Shown here piece after piece: positions 24,731 to 32,977 of a stretch of 64,000 nt of DNA. How positions within the stretch are numbered: position 1 is the stretch's first letter; each line of letters starts with the position of its first letter. The position numbers were made by a program, and so were the translations under genes. Source of the DNA: Streptomyces inusitatus (GTDB taxonomy: Bacteria; Actinomycetota; Actinomycetes; Streptomycetales; Streptomycetaceae); assembly GCF_014651115.1 (NCBI RefSeq), contig NZ_BMWG01000014.1:95703-159702 (forward strand), in the 5' to 3' direction. The notes under the pieces are model-generated. The model had not been told where the DNA came from and searched no databases. It saw only the letters and a list, made by a program, of their open reading frames with translations.

Positions 24731-24902
24731 GGCTGCCGTGCTGGTGTCCGGTGTGACGTCGGCCGAGCGGAAGAGAGCTCTTCCCCGGCGCGGTCGCGCG
24801 ATGTCTCCTGCGGCCGGGCCCGGCCACGGGGCCGCGCGGCGGCGGGAGCGGTGGCGGCGGGAAGAGTCCGCCGGCGGTCGGCGGTGGGGGCGGGGTGGTC
24901 AC
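24714..24902 (-). pseudogene. 62-codon Pro/His-rich ORF, likely remnant of a cbiX-type sirohydrochlorin chelatase
   Basis: GTG 24902 has an excellent ribosome site (GAGGAGAAC), and the stop overlaps the cobC start. The peptide opens VTTPPPPPTAGGLF and ends GRRHTGHQHGSHAHAH. As I recall, Streptomyces CbiX chelatases of about 300 aa begin with a TTPPPALLIAGHGT-like sequence, end in a His-rich tail, and sit directly upstream of cobC. Here only the two ends seem to survive around a short low-complexity middle. It may instead be a real small His-rich metal-binding protein. What is seen: RBS, GTG, His tail and coupling. The cbiX origin is inference. Confidence 0.5.
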
Positions 24903-25192
24903 GCGTTCTCCTCGGTGTGGGGGTGGTACGGCGGAGTGTGCGACGGCGGCCCGCCGCACGACGGGTCCCCGTCCGGAGCACGGGCGGTCTCCGTGCCGGC
25001 CACGGGCTCTTCCCGTCGTGGCTGAAAATGTACGAACGCACTGGCTGTGCTCCCGTACGGGTGCGCGGCCCGGCACCGGGGGAAGCGGGCCGGACCGAGC
25101 GGCGCGCGGGCGCCTTGACGTCCGCGTACGACCGGAAGCGGTCGTACGGGCGCATGCACTCGCGGCCGCGCCGGGCTGGGTGCCGCGCGGAT
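24903..25192 (-). other. 290 bp between the CbiG/CobJ-like gene and the His-rich ORF, no confident gene
   Basis: An open frame starting with ATG at 25196 overlaps the upstream stop by ATGA and runs in frame into the His-rich ORF. Its composition (Arg, Ala, Pro, Thr) and lack of any motif argue against a functional protein. It could be another eroded gene of the B12 operon. No riboswitch or terminator was recognised. Confidence 0.4.
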
Positions 25193-26263
25193 TCATGGCT
25201 GCCACCGATAGCCGTACGGGGTCACCGCACGGCCCGCGATGACGCGGGTGGCTGTGTTGCCGGCCGTCACGTCGGTCATCATGTCCACCGTCGGGGGATC
25301 CACTCCGGCCAGTGTCGCCACATGGCTTGATTCATATGGTCGAGTGGCGTTCCAGGTCAGGGCCGCCGGAGCATCGGCCGGCCGGTGCTCCGCCGTCGCC
25401 GGGAGCCCGTGGAGGGCCGACGGGCCGGGGCCGGTCACAAGGACCGTGTGCCCGACGGCGGGCGGACTCCCGGGGGAGCCCCCGGGGGAGCCGTCGGGAA
25501 AGCCCTCGGGGGAGCCCCCGACGGGCTCGAACACCCACGCCCCCGGGCCGAGCGGCCCGCCGGGCCACTCCGGGCGCGGCCGGGAGCCGTCGTACCGCAC
25601 CGCGTCGGAACTCCATGCCGACAGCGGACCAGCCACGCCGGACCCGGGGGTGAACACCAGGAGGCCGCCGGGCGAACTCCGCCTCACCACCGCGCAGGTC
25701 GCCCTCGCGGCCCGGCCCCGGGGGCTCGATACGCGCTTCGGTACGAGGAGTTCCCCGCCGCCCGCGAGCGCCGAGGCCTCCGCGACCGACGGGGTCCCCA
25801 CGGCGGCCAGGGCCGCGCCGGACGGATTCGGCACCGGCACCCGGGCGAGGTCCCCCGCCGGGTGGGCCACCAGCGGCACACCGAGGGTCTTCGCGGCGGC
25901 CACGATGCCCGGCTCGGACGCCTTCGCCCCGGCCGTCGCCAACTCCCGCACGCTCAGCCCGGACAGCCCCGCGTCCCGCAGCGCCTCGGCCACCAGGGCG
26001 AGGACCTCGTCCTCGGGAACACCGCGCGAAGCGCCCACCCCCACCACCAGCGAGGGCGGCCGCAGCACCGCCGTACCCGGACCGAACGGCAGGACCAGAT
26101 CGGTGACATGGACCGCGACCCCTTCGGCCGGGGCCGCCGCGCCCCCGCCCGCCGGGGGGCCCAGCAGCACCGCGTACCGCGAGGGATCCGCCGGGAGAAA
26201 GGCGAGCACCGGCGCGGGGAGGCGGCCGGCCGGACGGCCGGCGGCGGCGCCGGGCTCGGCCAT
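25193..26263 (-). CDS. CbiG/CobE-domain protein with a vestigial CobJ (precorrin-3B C17-methyltransferase) C-terminus
   Basis: 356 aa. Residues about 70-190 are a good CbiG_C/CobE domain (VGVGASRGVPEDEVLALV, LATAGAKASEPGIVAAA, then PNPSGAALAAVGTPSVAEASAL). The region before it (20-70; SRYAVLLGPPAGGG) looks like a shortened CbiG_N. The C-terminal 50 residues (SSHVATLAGVDPP, VDMMTDVTAGNTATRVIAG, then VTPYGYRW) match the end of CobJ/CbiH methyltransferases. The 150 residues between, where the roughly 240-residue methyltransferase should be, are low-complexity (GGSPEGFPDGSPGGSPG) and lack its SAM-binding motifs. A full-length Streptomyces CbiG-CobJ fusion would be about 550 aa. Probably non-functional as a methyltransferase. 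Confidence 0.7.
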   Translation of the reverse strand: MAEPGAAAGRPAGRLPAPVLAFLPADPSRYAVLLGPPAGGGAAAPAEGVAVHVTDLVLPFGPGTAVLRPPSLVVGVGASRGVPEDEVLALVAEALRDAGLSGLSVRELATAGAKASEPGIVAAAKTLGVPLVAHPAGDLARVPVPNPSGAALAAVGTPSVAEASALAGGGELLVPKRVSSPRGRAARATCAVVRRSSPGGLLVFTPGSGVAGPLSAWSSDAVRYDGSRPRPEWPGGPLGPGAWVFEPVGGSPEGFPDGSPGGSPGSPPAVGHTVLVTGPGPSALHGLPATAEHRPADAPAALTWNATRPYESSHVATLAGVDPPTVDMMTDVTAGNTATRVIAGRAVTPYGYRWQP

Positions 26264-26354
26264 GAGCAGGGGTCCTCTCGCGTCAAACGGGTGAATCGGG
26301 CGGGTCTTCCGGCGGAATGTGCGCGGAACCGGGTCAATCCGCTAGCAAGGGCGC

Positions 26355-27077
26355 ATGGCGGTGTTCGTCGCGCTCGGCGCGTTCCTGATGACGCTGTTCG
26401 GCGGCTGGACGGCGCAGCGCGTCACCGACCGTCGGCATCTGGTGCTGGGGCTGGCCGGCGGGCTGATGCTCGGCGTGGTCGGACTCGATCTGCTGCCCGA
26501 GGCGCTGGAAGCGGCGGGGCAGGAGGTGTTCGGCGTGCCGCTGGCCCTGCTGCTGTTCGTGGGCGGCTTCCTCACCGCGCACATGGTGGAACGGCTGCTG
26601 GCCGCCCGCCAGGCCGCCCATGGCGCGGGGGAGGGGAAGGCGCCGCAGGTGGGGCTGACGGCGGCGGCGGCCATGGTCGGCCACAGCCTGCTGGACGGCA
26701 TCGCGATCGGCGCGGCCTTCCAGGTGGGCGAGGCCATGGGACTGACCGTGGCGCTCGCCGTCATCGCCCATGACTTCGCGGACGGGTTCAACACCTACAC
26801 ACTCACCAGCCTCTACGGGAACACCCGGGCCAAGGCCGTCGCGATGCTGGTCGCCGACGCCTTCGCGCCCGTCGTCGGGGCCGCGTCCACCCTGCTGTTC
26901 ACCATTCCAGTGGGGCTGCTCGGCGGCTACCTCGGATTCTTCGGCGGCGCGCTGCTCTATCTCGCCGCCGCCGAGATCCTGCCCGAGGCGCACCACACCC
27001 ACCCGGCCCGCTCCACCCTGCTCTGCACGGCGGCGGGCGCGGGCTTCATCTGGCTGGTCGTCGGCGTCGCCGAGTGA
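26355..27077 (+). CDS. ZIP family metal transporter
   Basis: 240 aa. Seven to eight membrane segments, with the ZIP metal-site signatures MVGHSLLDGIAIGAAF (TM4) and AVIAHDFADGFNTYTL (TM5), and a short cytosolic loop where eukaryotic ZIPs have a His-rich loop. It imports divalent metals such as zinc, cobalt or manganese. It is on the opposite strand inside the B12 locus, divergent from the CbiG/CobJ-like gene, so cobalt supply is an attractive but unproven role. Confidence 0.9.
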   Translation: MAVFVALGAFLMTLFGGWTAQRVTDRRHLVLGLAGGLMLGVVGLDLLPEALEAAGQEVFGVPLALLLFVGGFLTAHMVERLLAARQAAHGAGEGKAPQVGLTAAAAMVGHSLLDGIAIGAAFQVGEAMGLTVALAVIAHDFADGFNTYTLTSLYGNTRAKAVAMLVADAFAPVVGAASTLLFTIPVGLLGGYLGFFGGALLYLAAAEILPEAHHTHPARSTLLCTAAGAGFIWLVVGVAE

Positions 27078-27193
27078 GGGGCTCACCGCCGTACGGGCGC
27101 GAGGCGATGCGGAAACGATTCTGCGAGGTCGATGGGCCCCCGTCCGGCCGACCCCTCCCACGGGTTCCACGGGTTCCATCGGTCCCACCGCTC

Positions 27194-28567
27194 TCACCGC
27201 GCGCACTGAGCCACGAACCGGCGGGCCACCCCGGGGTCGGCCGCCCAGTGCGTATGCAGATAACTCGCGTGCACACCCCGCTGGACGAACCCCTCCACCC
27301 GGCGCTCCGGCCGGTGCATCCCCCAGGCCGGGGTCGGGCCCGCGCCGGGCTCGATCACCGTCCGGTGGAACTCGTGGCCCCGCAGCCGGGTCCCCGTCGC
27401 CGCGAGACAGCTGTCGGCCACCGCCACCGCCTCCCGGTACCCCAGCGTCAGCCGCTCGCCCATCCGCGCGTCGGCCTCCAGCACCCCGCACATCGGCCGG
27501 CCGTCCAGCGAACGTGCGAGATACAGCAGCCCCGCGCACTCGGCCGCCACCGGCCCGCCGTCCCGCGCGAACGCCTCGACCACCTTGCGCAGAGACTCAT
27601 TGGCCGACAGCTCCGGCGCGTACACCTCGGGGAACCCGCCGCCTATCACGACCCCCGAGGTCCCCTCGGGAAGCCGCTCGTCCCGCAGGGGATCGAAGGC
27701 GACGACATCGGCCCCGTACGCGGTGAGCAGCTCGACATGCTCGGCGTAGGAGAAGGTGAACGCCGGGCCGCCCGCGACGGCGACCACCGGACGCCCGCGC
27801 TCCGCCCCACCGGGCAGCGCCCCCGCTCCGGGGCCCCAGGACTCCCCGCCGGCGCTCCACGCGGGGGAGTCCAGCGGGGGAGCGGACCGGGCGAGCGCCA
27901 GCAGCCCCTCCAGATCGCACCCCTGCCGCACCAGCTCGCCCATCGCCGCCACGGAGGCGACCGCCTCCGCCGCCCGCTCGGCGACCGGCACCAGGCCGAG
28001 ATGGCGCGAGGGGGTCGCCACGGCGGCCCGCCGCCGCACCACCCCCAGCACCGGGACCCCGACCTCCTCCAGCGCCTGCCGCAGCAGCTCCTCGTGCCGG
28101 TCGGACGCCACCTTGTTGAGGATCACCCCGCCGACCCGGACCTCCGGGTCCCAGGAGACAAAGCCGTGCACCAGCGCCGCCACCGAACGCGACTGCGAGG
28201 AGGCGTCCACCACCAGCACCACCGGGGCCCGCAACAGCTTCGCCAGCTGCGCCGTGGACGCCAGCTCACCGGCTCCCGACGCCCCGTCGTACATCCCCAT
28301 CACCCCCTCGACCACGGCCACGTCGCACCCGGCCGCACCGTGCGCGAACAGCGGAGCCATCAGCTCCGTGCCGCACAGATAGGCGTCCAGATTCCGGCCC
28401 GGCCGGCCGGTGGCGAGCGAGTGGTAGCCGGGGTCGATGTAGTCGGGTCCCACCTTGTGCGGGGACACGGCCAGCCCGGAGGCGGCGAACGCCGCCATCA
28501 GACCGGTCGCCACGGTGGTCTTGCCGCTGCCCGAGGAGGGCGCGGCGATCACAAGACGTGCTACCAC
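27194..28567 (-). CDS. cobB: cobyrinate a,c-diamide synthase
   Basis: 457 aa from GTG 28567, which overlaps the cobO stop by 7 nt. The ATP-binding DTBS-like domain (IAAPSSGSGKTTVATGL, KVGPDYIDPGYH, EGVMGMYDG) is followed by a class I-type glutamine amidotransferase domain with its nucleophile Cys (AAECAGLLYLAR) and the HASYLHTHW motif. It amidates carboxylates a and c of cobyrinate using glutamine and ATP. The catalytic features look intact although several upstream pathway genes at this locus are not. Confidence 0.94.
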   Translation of the reverse strand: MVARLVIAAPSSGSGKTTVATGLMAAFAASGLAVSPHKVGPDYIDPGYHSLATGRPGRNLDAYLCGTELMAPLFAHGAAGCDVAVVEGVMGMYDGASGAGELASTAQLAKLLRAPVVLVVDASSQSRSVAALVHGFVSWDPEVRVGGVILNKVASDRHEELLRQALEEVGVPVLGVVRRRAAVATPSRHLGLVPVAERAAEAVASVAAMGELVRQGCDLEGLLALARSAPPLDSPAWSAGGESWGPGAGALPGGAERGRPVVAVAGGPAFTFSYAEHVELLTAYGADVVAFDPLRDERLPEGTSGVVIGGGFPEVYAPELSANESLRKVVEAFARDGGPVAAECAGLLYLARSLDGRPMCGVLEADARMGERLTLGYREAVAVADSCLAATGTRLRGHEFHRTVIEPGAGPTPAWGMHRPERRVEGFVQRGVHASYLHTHWAADPGVARRFVAQCAR

Positions 28568-29160
28568 TCGATGCCCCGCTGCCCCTTCTGCCCCGCGTCC
28601 ATCGGATGCTTGATCTTGGTCATCTCGGTCACCAGATCGGCGAAGTCGATCAGCTCGGCCGGGGCGTTGCGGCCGGTGATCACCACATGCTGGTTCCCCG
28701 GCCGGTCGCGCAGCACCGAGATCACCTCGGCCGTGTCCACCCATCCCCAGTGCAGGGGATAGGCGAACTCGTCGAGGACGTAGAGCTTGTAGCTCTCGGC
28801 GGCCAGATCCCGCTTGACCTGCTCCCAGCCCTCCCGGGCCGCCTCCTCGTTGCTGAACTGCCGGTCGCGCTGCACCCACGACCAGCCCTCGCCCATCTTG
28901 TACCAGTCGACCGCGCCGCCCTCGCCGGACGCCCCCAGCACCTTCAGCGCGTTCTCCTCGCCGACCTTCCACTTCGCCGATTTGACGAACTGGAACACCC
29001 CGATCGGCCACCCCTGGTTCCAGGCCCGCAGAGCGAGCCCGAACGCGGCCGTCGACTTCCCCTTGCCGGTGCCCGTGTGCACGAAGACCAGCGGACGGTT
29101 CCGCCGCTGACGCGTGGTGAGTCCGTCGTCCGGAACGACGGACGGCTGTCCCTGTGGCAT
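28561..29160 (-). CDS. cobO: cob(I)yrinic acid a,c-diamide adenosyltransferase
   Basis: 199 aa. A CobA/CobO/BtuR-type adenosyltransferase, with the P-loop HTGTGKGKSTAAFG near residue 28, then LRAWNQGWPIGVFQFVKS and VLDEFAYPLHWGW. It transfers the adenosyl group of ATP to corrinoid cobalt. Its stop overlaps the cobB GTG start, and it begins one base after the chelatase gene stop, so the three are a coupled block. Confidence 0.95.
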   Translation of the reverse strand: MPQGQPSVVPDDGLTTRQRRNRPLVFVHTGTGKGKSTAAFGLALRAWNQGWPIGVFQFVKSAKWKVGEENALKVLGASGEGGAVDWYKMGEGWSWVQRDRQFSNEEAAREGWEQVKRDLAAESYKLYVLDEFAYPLHWGWVDTAEVISVLRDRPGNQHVVITGRNAPAELIDFADLVTEMTKIKHPMDAGQKGQRGIEW

Positions 29161-31260
29161 TTACGCGGCCTTTCTGTCGGACCCGGCGGACCGGGCGCTC
29201 TTCACCAGTCCGGCGATCGCGTCCGCCCGCAACTCGTCGAGTGTGACGGCCGATCCTTGAAGATCGGCCGCGAGGGTGCCGGCGAGCCCCAGCCGGACCG
29301 GCCCGGACTCGCAGTCCACCACGATGGCGGCCGTGCCCCCGGCGGCGTGCAGCCGGGCCGCCCGCGAGGCCAGCCCCACCGGATCGGGGCCGCCGGTGGC
29401 CCGCCCGTCGGTCACCACGACGAGCAGCGGCCGGCGCGAGGGATCGCGCATCCGCTCCACCCGCAGCACGTCGTGCGCCTTGAGCAGCCCCGCCGCCAGC
29501 GGGGTGCGCCCGCCGGTCGGCAGCAGATCGAGCCGGGCCGCCGCCGCGTCCACCGAGGACGTCGGCGGCAGGGCCACCTCGGCCTCCTTGCCCCGGAAGG
29601 TCACCAGCCCCACCTTGTCCCTGCGCTGATAGGCGTCCAGAAGCAGCGAGAGCACCGCGCCCTTGACCGCGCTCATCCGCTGCCGGGCCGCCATCGACCC
29701 CGAGGCGTCCACCACGAAGAGCACGAGATTGGACTCCCGCCCCTCCCGCGCGGCCTGCCGCAGATCGTCCCGCCGCACCACCAGACCGGGGCCCCCGCGC
29801 CCCCGCGCCCGCTGATGCGGGGCGGCCGCCGCCACCGTCGCCGAGAGATGCAGCTTGGTGAGGGCCCCCCGGGGCCGCCGCGCACCGGTGGTGCGCCCGT
29901 GCTCGGCCCGGGAGCGCGAACGGCGGCCCGCCGCGCCCTCGCCCATCCCCGGCACGCTCAGCATCTTCGTACGGAACGGCTCACCGGCGCCCACCGGCCG
30001 CTGCTCACGACCGCCGCCCACCGGGACACCGCCCTCGCCCGCCTCCGGCGACTCCTCCCGCTCGGGGGCCTCGCCCTGCGGCGGAATCCCGGGGTCCTCC
30101 TGCGCGGGGGCCTCGGGGCTCTCGGGGCCCTGCTCCGGAGGCCGACCGCCGCCGGGACCGCCGCCGTCCGGCCCGCCGTCCGGCCCCTGGCCGGGGTCCG
30201 GGTCCGGGTCCTGGTCGGGATCGGGATCGGGTTCCGGATCGGGCTCGTCCGCGCCGAACTCCTCCAGCGTCCGGTCCAGCTTCTCCTCGTCCAGCCCGGG
30301 CGCGTCGAACGGGTTGCGCCGCCGCCGGTGGGGGAGCGCCAGCAGCGCGGCCTGCCGCACATCCTCGGCGAGGACGTCCCCGCGCCCGGCCCAGGCGGCC
30401 AGCGCGGAGGCCGTACGGGCCATCACGATGTCGGCCCGCATCCCGTCCACCTCGAAGGCCGCGCAGGTCGCCGCTATCTGACGGAGCGCCGCGTCCCCCA
30501 GCGTCACCTCGGGCAGCAGCGTCCGCGCCGCCATGATCCGCTCCCGCAGCGCGCTCTCGTCCCCGTCCCAGCGGGCGACAAAGCCGGCCGGGTCGTCGTC
30601 GTACGCCAGCCGCCTGCGGACGACCTCGACCCGCTGCTCGGGCTCCCGGGAGGCCACGACCTCCACCGTCAGCCCGAACCGGTCCAGCAGCTGCGGCCGC
30701 AGCTCGCCCTCCTCCGGGTTCATCGTCCCCACCAGCAGGAAGCGCGCGGCGTGCCGCACCGACACACCCTCGCGCTCCACATAGGACGCGCCCATCGCGG
30801 CGGCGTCCAGCAGCACGTCCACCAGATGGTCGTGGAGCAGATTCACTTCGTCCACATAGAGGATTCCCCGGTGCGCGTCCGCGAGAAGCCCCGGCTCGAA
30901 GGCCTTGACCCCCTCCGCGAGCGCCCGCTCGATGTCCAGCGCTCCCACCAGCCGGTCCTCGGAAGCGCCGATGGGCAGCTCCACCATGCGCGCGGGCCGC
31001 GCCGCCGCCCCGCCCGCCTCATGGGGCCCGTCGGGGCACTCCGGGTCCGGTGCGGCGGGGTCGCAGGAGAACCGGCAGCCCGCGACGACCTCGACAGCGG
31101 GCAGCAGCGCGGAGAGGGCCCGCACGGCGGTCGACTTGGCGGTCCCCTTCTCACCCCGCACCAGCACCCCGCCGACCCGGGGCGACACGGCGTTGAGCAG
31201 CAGCGCGAGCCTCAGATCGTCCTGCCCGACGACAGCGGTGAACGGGTAGGGCGTGCTCAT
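29161..31260 (-). CDS. Mg-chelatase-like ATPase (fused ChlI/ChlD; putative cobaltochelatase subunit)
   Basis: 699 aa. N-terminal AAA+ ChlI-type ATPase (Walker A in GEKGTAKSTAVRA near residue 40; YVDEVNLLHDHLVD as Walker B). Then an acidic Pro/Asp-rich linker (about 345-440, repeated DPDP) and a C-terminal von Willebrand A domain with the MIDAS motif DASGSMAARQ. It powers metal insertion together with a CobN-type large subunit. No cobN is present next to it: only the 47-codon ORF overlapping its ATG. RBS GAGGAGC precedes ATG 31260. Confidence 0.9.
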   Translation of the reverse strand: MSTPYPFTAVVGQDDLRLALLLNAVSPRVGGVLVRGEKGTAKSTAVRALSALLPAVEVVAGCRFSCDPAAPDPECPDGPHEAGGAAARPARMVELPIGASEDRLVGALDIERALAEGVKAFEPGLLADAHRGILYVDEVNLLHDHLVDVLLDAAAMGASYVEREGVSVRHAARFLLVGTMNPEEGELRPQLLDRFGLTVEVVASREPEQRVEVVRRRLAYDDDPAGFVARWDGDESALRERIMAARTLLPEVTLGDAALRQIAATCAAFEVDGMRADIVMARTASALAAWAGRGDVLAEDVRQAALLALPHRRRRNPFDAPGLDEEKLDRTLEEFGADEPDPEPDPDPDQDPDPDPGQGPDGGPDGGGPGGGRPPEQGPESPEAPAQEDPGIPPQGEAPEREESPEAGEGGVPVGGGREQRPVGAGEPFRTKMLSVPGMGEGAAGRRSRSRAEHGRTTGARRPRGALTKLHLSATVAAAAPHQRARGRGGPGLVVRRDDLRQAAREGRESNLVLFVVDASGSMAARQRMSAVKGAVLSLLLDAYQRRDKVGLVTFRGKEAEVALPPTSSVDAAAARLDLLPTGGRTPLAAGLLKAHDVLRVERMRDPSRRPLLVVVTDGRATGGPDPVGLASRAARLHAAGGTAAIVVDCESGPVRLGLAGTLAADLQGSAVTLDELRADAIAGLVKSARSAGSDRKAA

Positions 31261-31400
31261 ACGGGCTCCTCGGTCGACACGGACGGATACGGGAACGCGG
31301 TCACACCGGCCGGGGCGGCTCCGGAGCCCCGGGGCGGCACGCCGCCACCGGCCCCCGGCGGATCCGCCTCGGCGGTCGGGAACATCGGCACACTGCTCAT
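31257..31400 (-). pseudogene. 47-codon ORF in the cobN position (candidate in-frame cobN remnant)
   Basis: ATG 31400 overlaps the cobQ stop by ATGA, and its own stop overlaps the chelatase ATG by ATGA; GGAG precedes the start. The peptide opens MSSVPMFPTAEADPPGAGG and ends VSTEEPV. In Streptomyces, as I recall, cobN (about 1200 codons, with an N-terminus like MSTVLLLSTADTDLLAAR) lies exactly between cobQ and this chelatase gene. The first 13 residues resemble that start weakly. The preserved double coupling makes it a real translated ORF; that it is an internally deleted cobN is inference. Confidence 0.5.
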
Positions 31401-32977
31401 GCGGGGGCTCCAGGTCGTCCGGGCGCTCCGGCCGTCGCGCGCACCGGGGGTGCGGCGGGCGCTCCGGGCGCGATGAAGGGAAGGTCCGAGGGCGCGCCCC
31501 GCTCGATCAGCCGCAGGAGCGCGTCCGTGTCCGCGTGTTCTTCGATGAGATCGCCGAGCCGGTCCAGCTGCTCTTCGCGCAGCGCTCCGAAGGACGTGTC
31601 CGGAGCGGGCACGAAGCGCCTGCCGGCGGCGCTCGCGACCCGTCTCAGGAACTGCCGCCGGAAGCCGTCGCTCTCCAGTGAGCCGTGCCAGTGGGTGCCC
31701 CACACCTCACCGACCCGGCATCCGCTCAGAAAGGCCTCACCGCCCAGCACTTCGGCGACGCCGTGGTGGATCTCGTACCCCTCCACCCGCTCGCCCAGTG
31801 CCGTGCCCGTCGGCCTGGCAAGGGTCTTCTCGGCCGCGAACCGCACCCGCACGGGCAGCAGTCCCAGACCGGCCACGGAACCGGCCCGTGACTCGACCTC
31901 GTCCTCGATGTGCTCGCCCAGCAGCTGAAAGCCGCCACAGATCCCCAGCACCGGCCGCCCCTCGGCGGCCCTGCGAGCCAGCTCCCCCGCCAGCCCTCGC
32001 TCCCTCAGCCACTCCAACGCGCGGACCGTGCCCCGGGTTCCCGGTACGACGACGAGATCCGCGTCGGCCAACTCCTCGGGCCGGTCCACGAATCGGACGA
32101 TCACGCCCGGCTCGGCGGCGAGCGCGTCCACATCGGTGAAGTTGGACATCAGCGGCACCGCGCAGACCGCGACCCGCAGCACGTCCTCGCCGAGCGGCGG
32201 GGCCACCACCGACTCGCGCACGGCCCCGCGCAGCGAGACCCGCAGCCCGTCCTCCTCGTCGATGCCGAGGCCGTGGGTGTACGGCAGCACCCCGTAGGTC
32301 CGCCGCCCGGTGAGCCCTTCGAGCATGTCGAGACCCGGTTCCAGCAGCGAGACGTCACCGCGGAACTTATTGACCAGATATCCCGCCACCAGCCGCTGGT
32401 CCTCGGCGCTCAGCAGCGCCGTCGTCCCGAAGAAGGAGGCGAAGACCCCGCCGCGGTCGATGTCCCCGACCACGAGCACCGGCAGCCGGGCCGCCCGGGC
32501 GATGCCCATGTTCACGATGTCCGTACGCCGCAGATTGATCTCCGCCGGGCTGCCCGCGCCCTCGCAGATCACGGCGTCATAGCTGCTCCGCAGCTCTTCC
32601 AGACACTCCACCACGGGCCCGAACAGCGCCTCCTGCCTGCCGCCGTGGTAGCCGCGCGCGCTCAGCTCGCCGACGGGCTTGCCCATCAGCACGACCTGGC
32701 TGCTGCGGTCGCTGCCCGGCTTGAGGAGTACGGGGTTCATGAGCGCGCTCGGCTCGACCCGGGCGGCCTGCGCCTGCATCGCCTGGGCCCGGCCGATCTC
32801 CGCGCCGTCGCGGGTCACGAAGGAGTTGAGGGACATGTTCTGTCCCTTGAAGGGGGCGACCTTCACCCCCTGGCGCACCAGCCAGCGGCAGATTCCCGCC
32901 GTGACCACGCTCTTGCCCGCGTCGGACGTCGTGCCCGCGACGAGCAGTCCGCCTCCCCTGCGTCCCGGTCCGGTCAT
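31397..32977 (-). CDS. cobQ: cobyric acid synthase (adenosylcobyrinate a,c-diamide amidase)
   Basis: 526 aa. Full CobQ layout: N-terminal ATP site (AGTTSDAGKSVVTAG, FKGQNMSLNS), EGAGSPAEINLR, DIDRGGVFASF, and a C-terminal glutamine amidotransferase with the nucleophile in LGICGGFQLLGE and the YEIHHG/THWHG histidines. It amidates the b, d, e and g carboxylates. Its ATG overlaps the cbiB stop (ATGA) and its stop overlaps the 47-codon ORF start. A Pro/Ala-rich C-terminal extension is present. Confidence 0.94.
   Translation of the reverse strand: MTGPGRRGGGLLVAGTTSDAGKSVVTAGICRWLVRQGVKVAPFKGQNMSLNSFVTRDGAEIGRAQAMQAQAARVEPSALMNPVLLKPGSDRSSQVVLMGKPVGELSARGYHGGRQEALFGPVVECLEELRSSYDAVICEGAGSPAEINLRRTDIVNMGIARAARLPVLVVGDIDRGGVFASFFGTTALLSAEDQRLVAGYLVNKFRGDVSLLEPGLDMLEGLTGRRTYGVLPYTHGLGIDEEDGLRVSLRGAVRESVVAPPLGEDVLRVAVCAVPLMSNFTDVDALAAEPGVIVRFVDRPEELADADLVVVPGTRGTVRALEWLRERGLAGELARRAAEGRPVLGICGGFQLLGEHIEDEVESRAGSVAGLGLLPVRVRFAAEKTLARPTGTALGERVEGYEIHHGVAEVLGGEAFLSGCRVGEVWGTHWHGSLESDGFRRQFLRRVASAAGRRFVPAPDTSFGALREEQLDRLGDLIEEHADTDALLRLIERGAPSDLPFIAPGAPAAPPVRATAGAPGRPGAPA

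Noticed and set aside
24652..25155. 167-codon frame overlapping the start of cobC and the His-rich ORF.
   Set aside because: Arg/Pro/Thr-rich composition without motif; the RBS and overlaps favour the other frame.
27155..27195. Tandem GGTTCCA-like units between the ZIP gene and cobB.
   Set aside because: Only two and a half copies of about 9 bp; too short to distinguish from chance.
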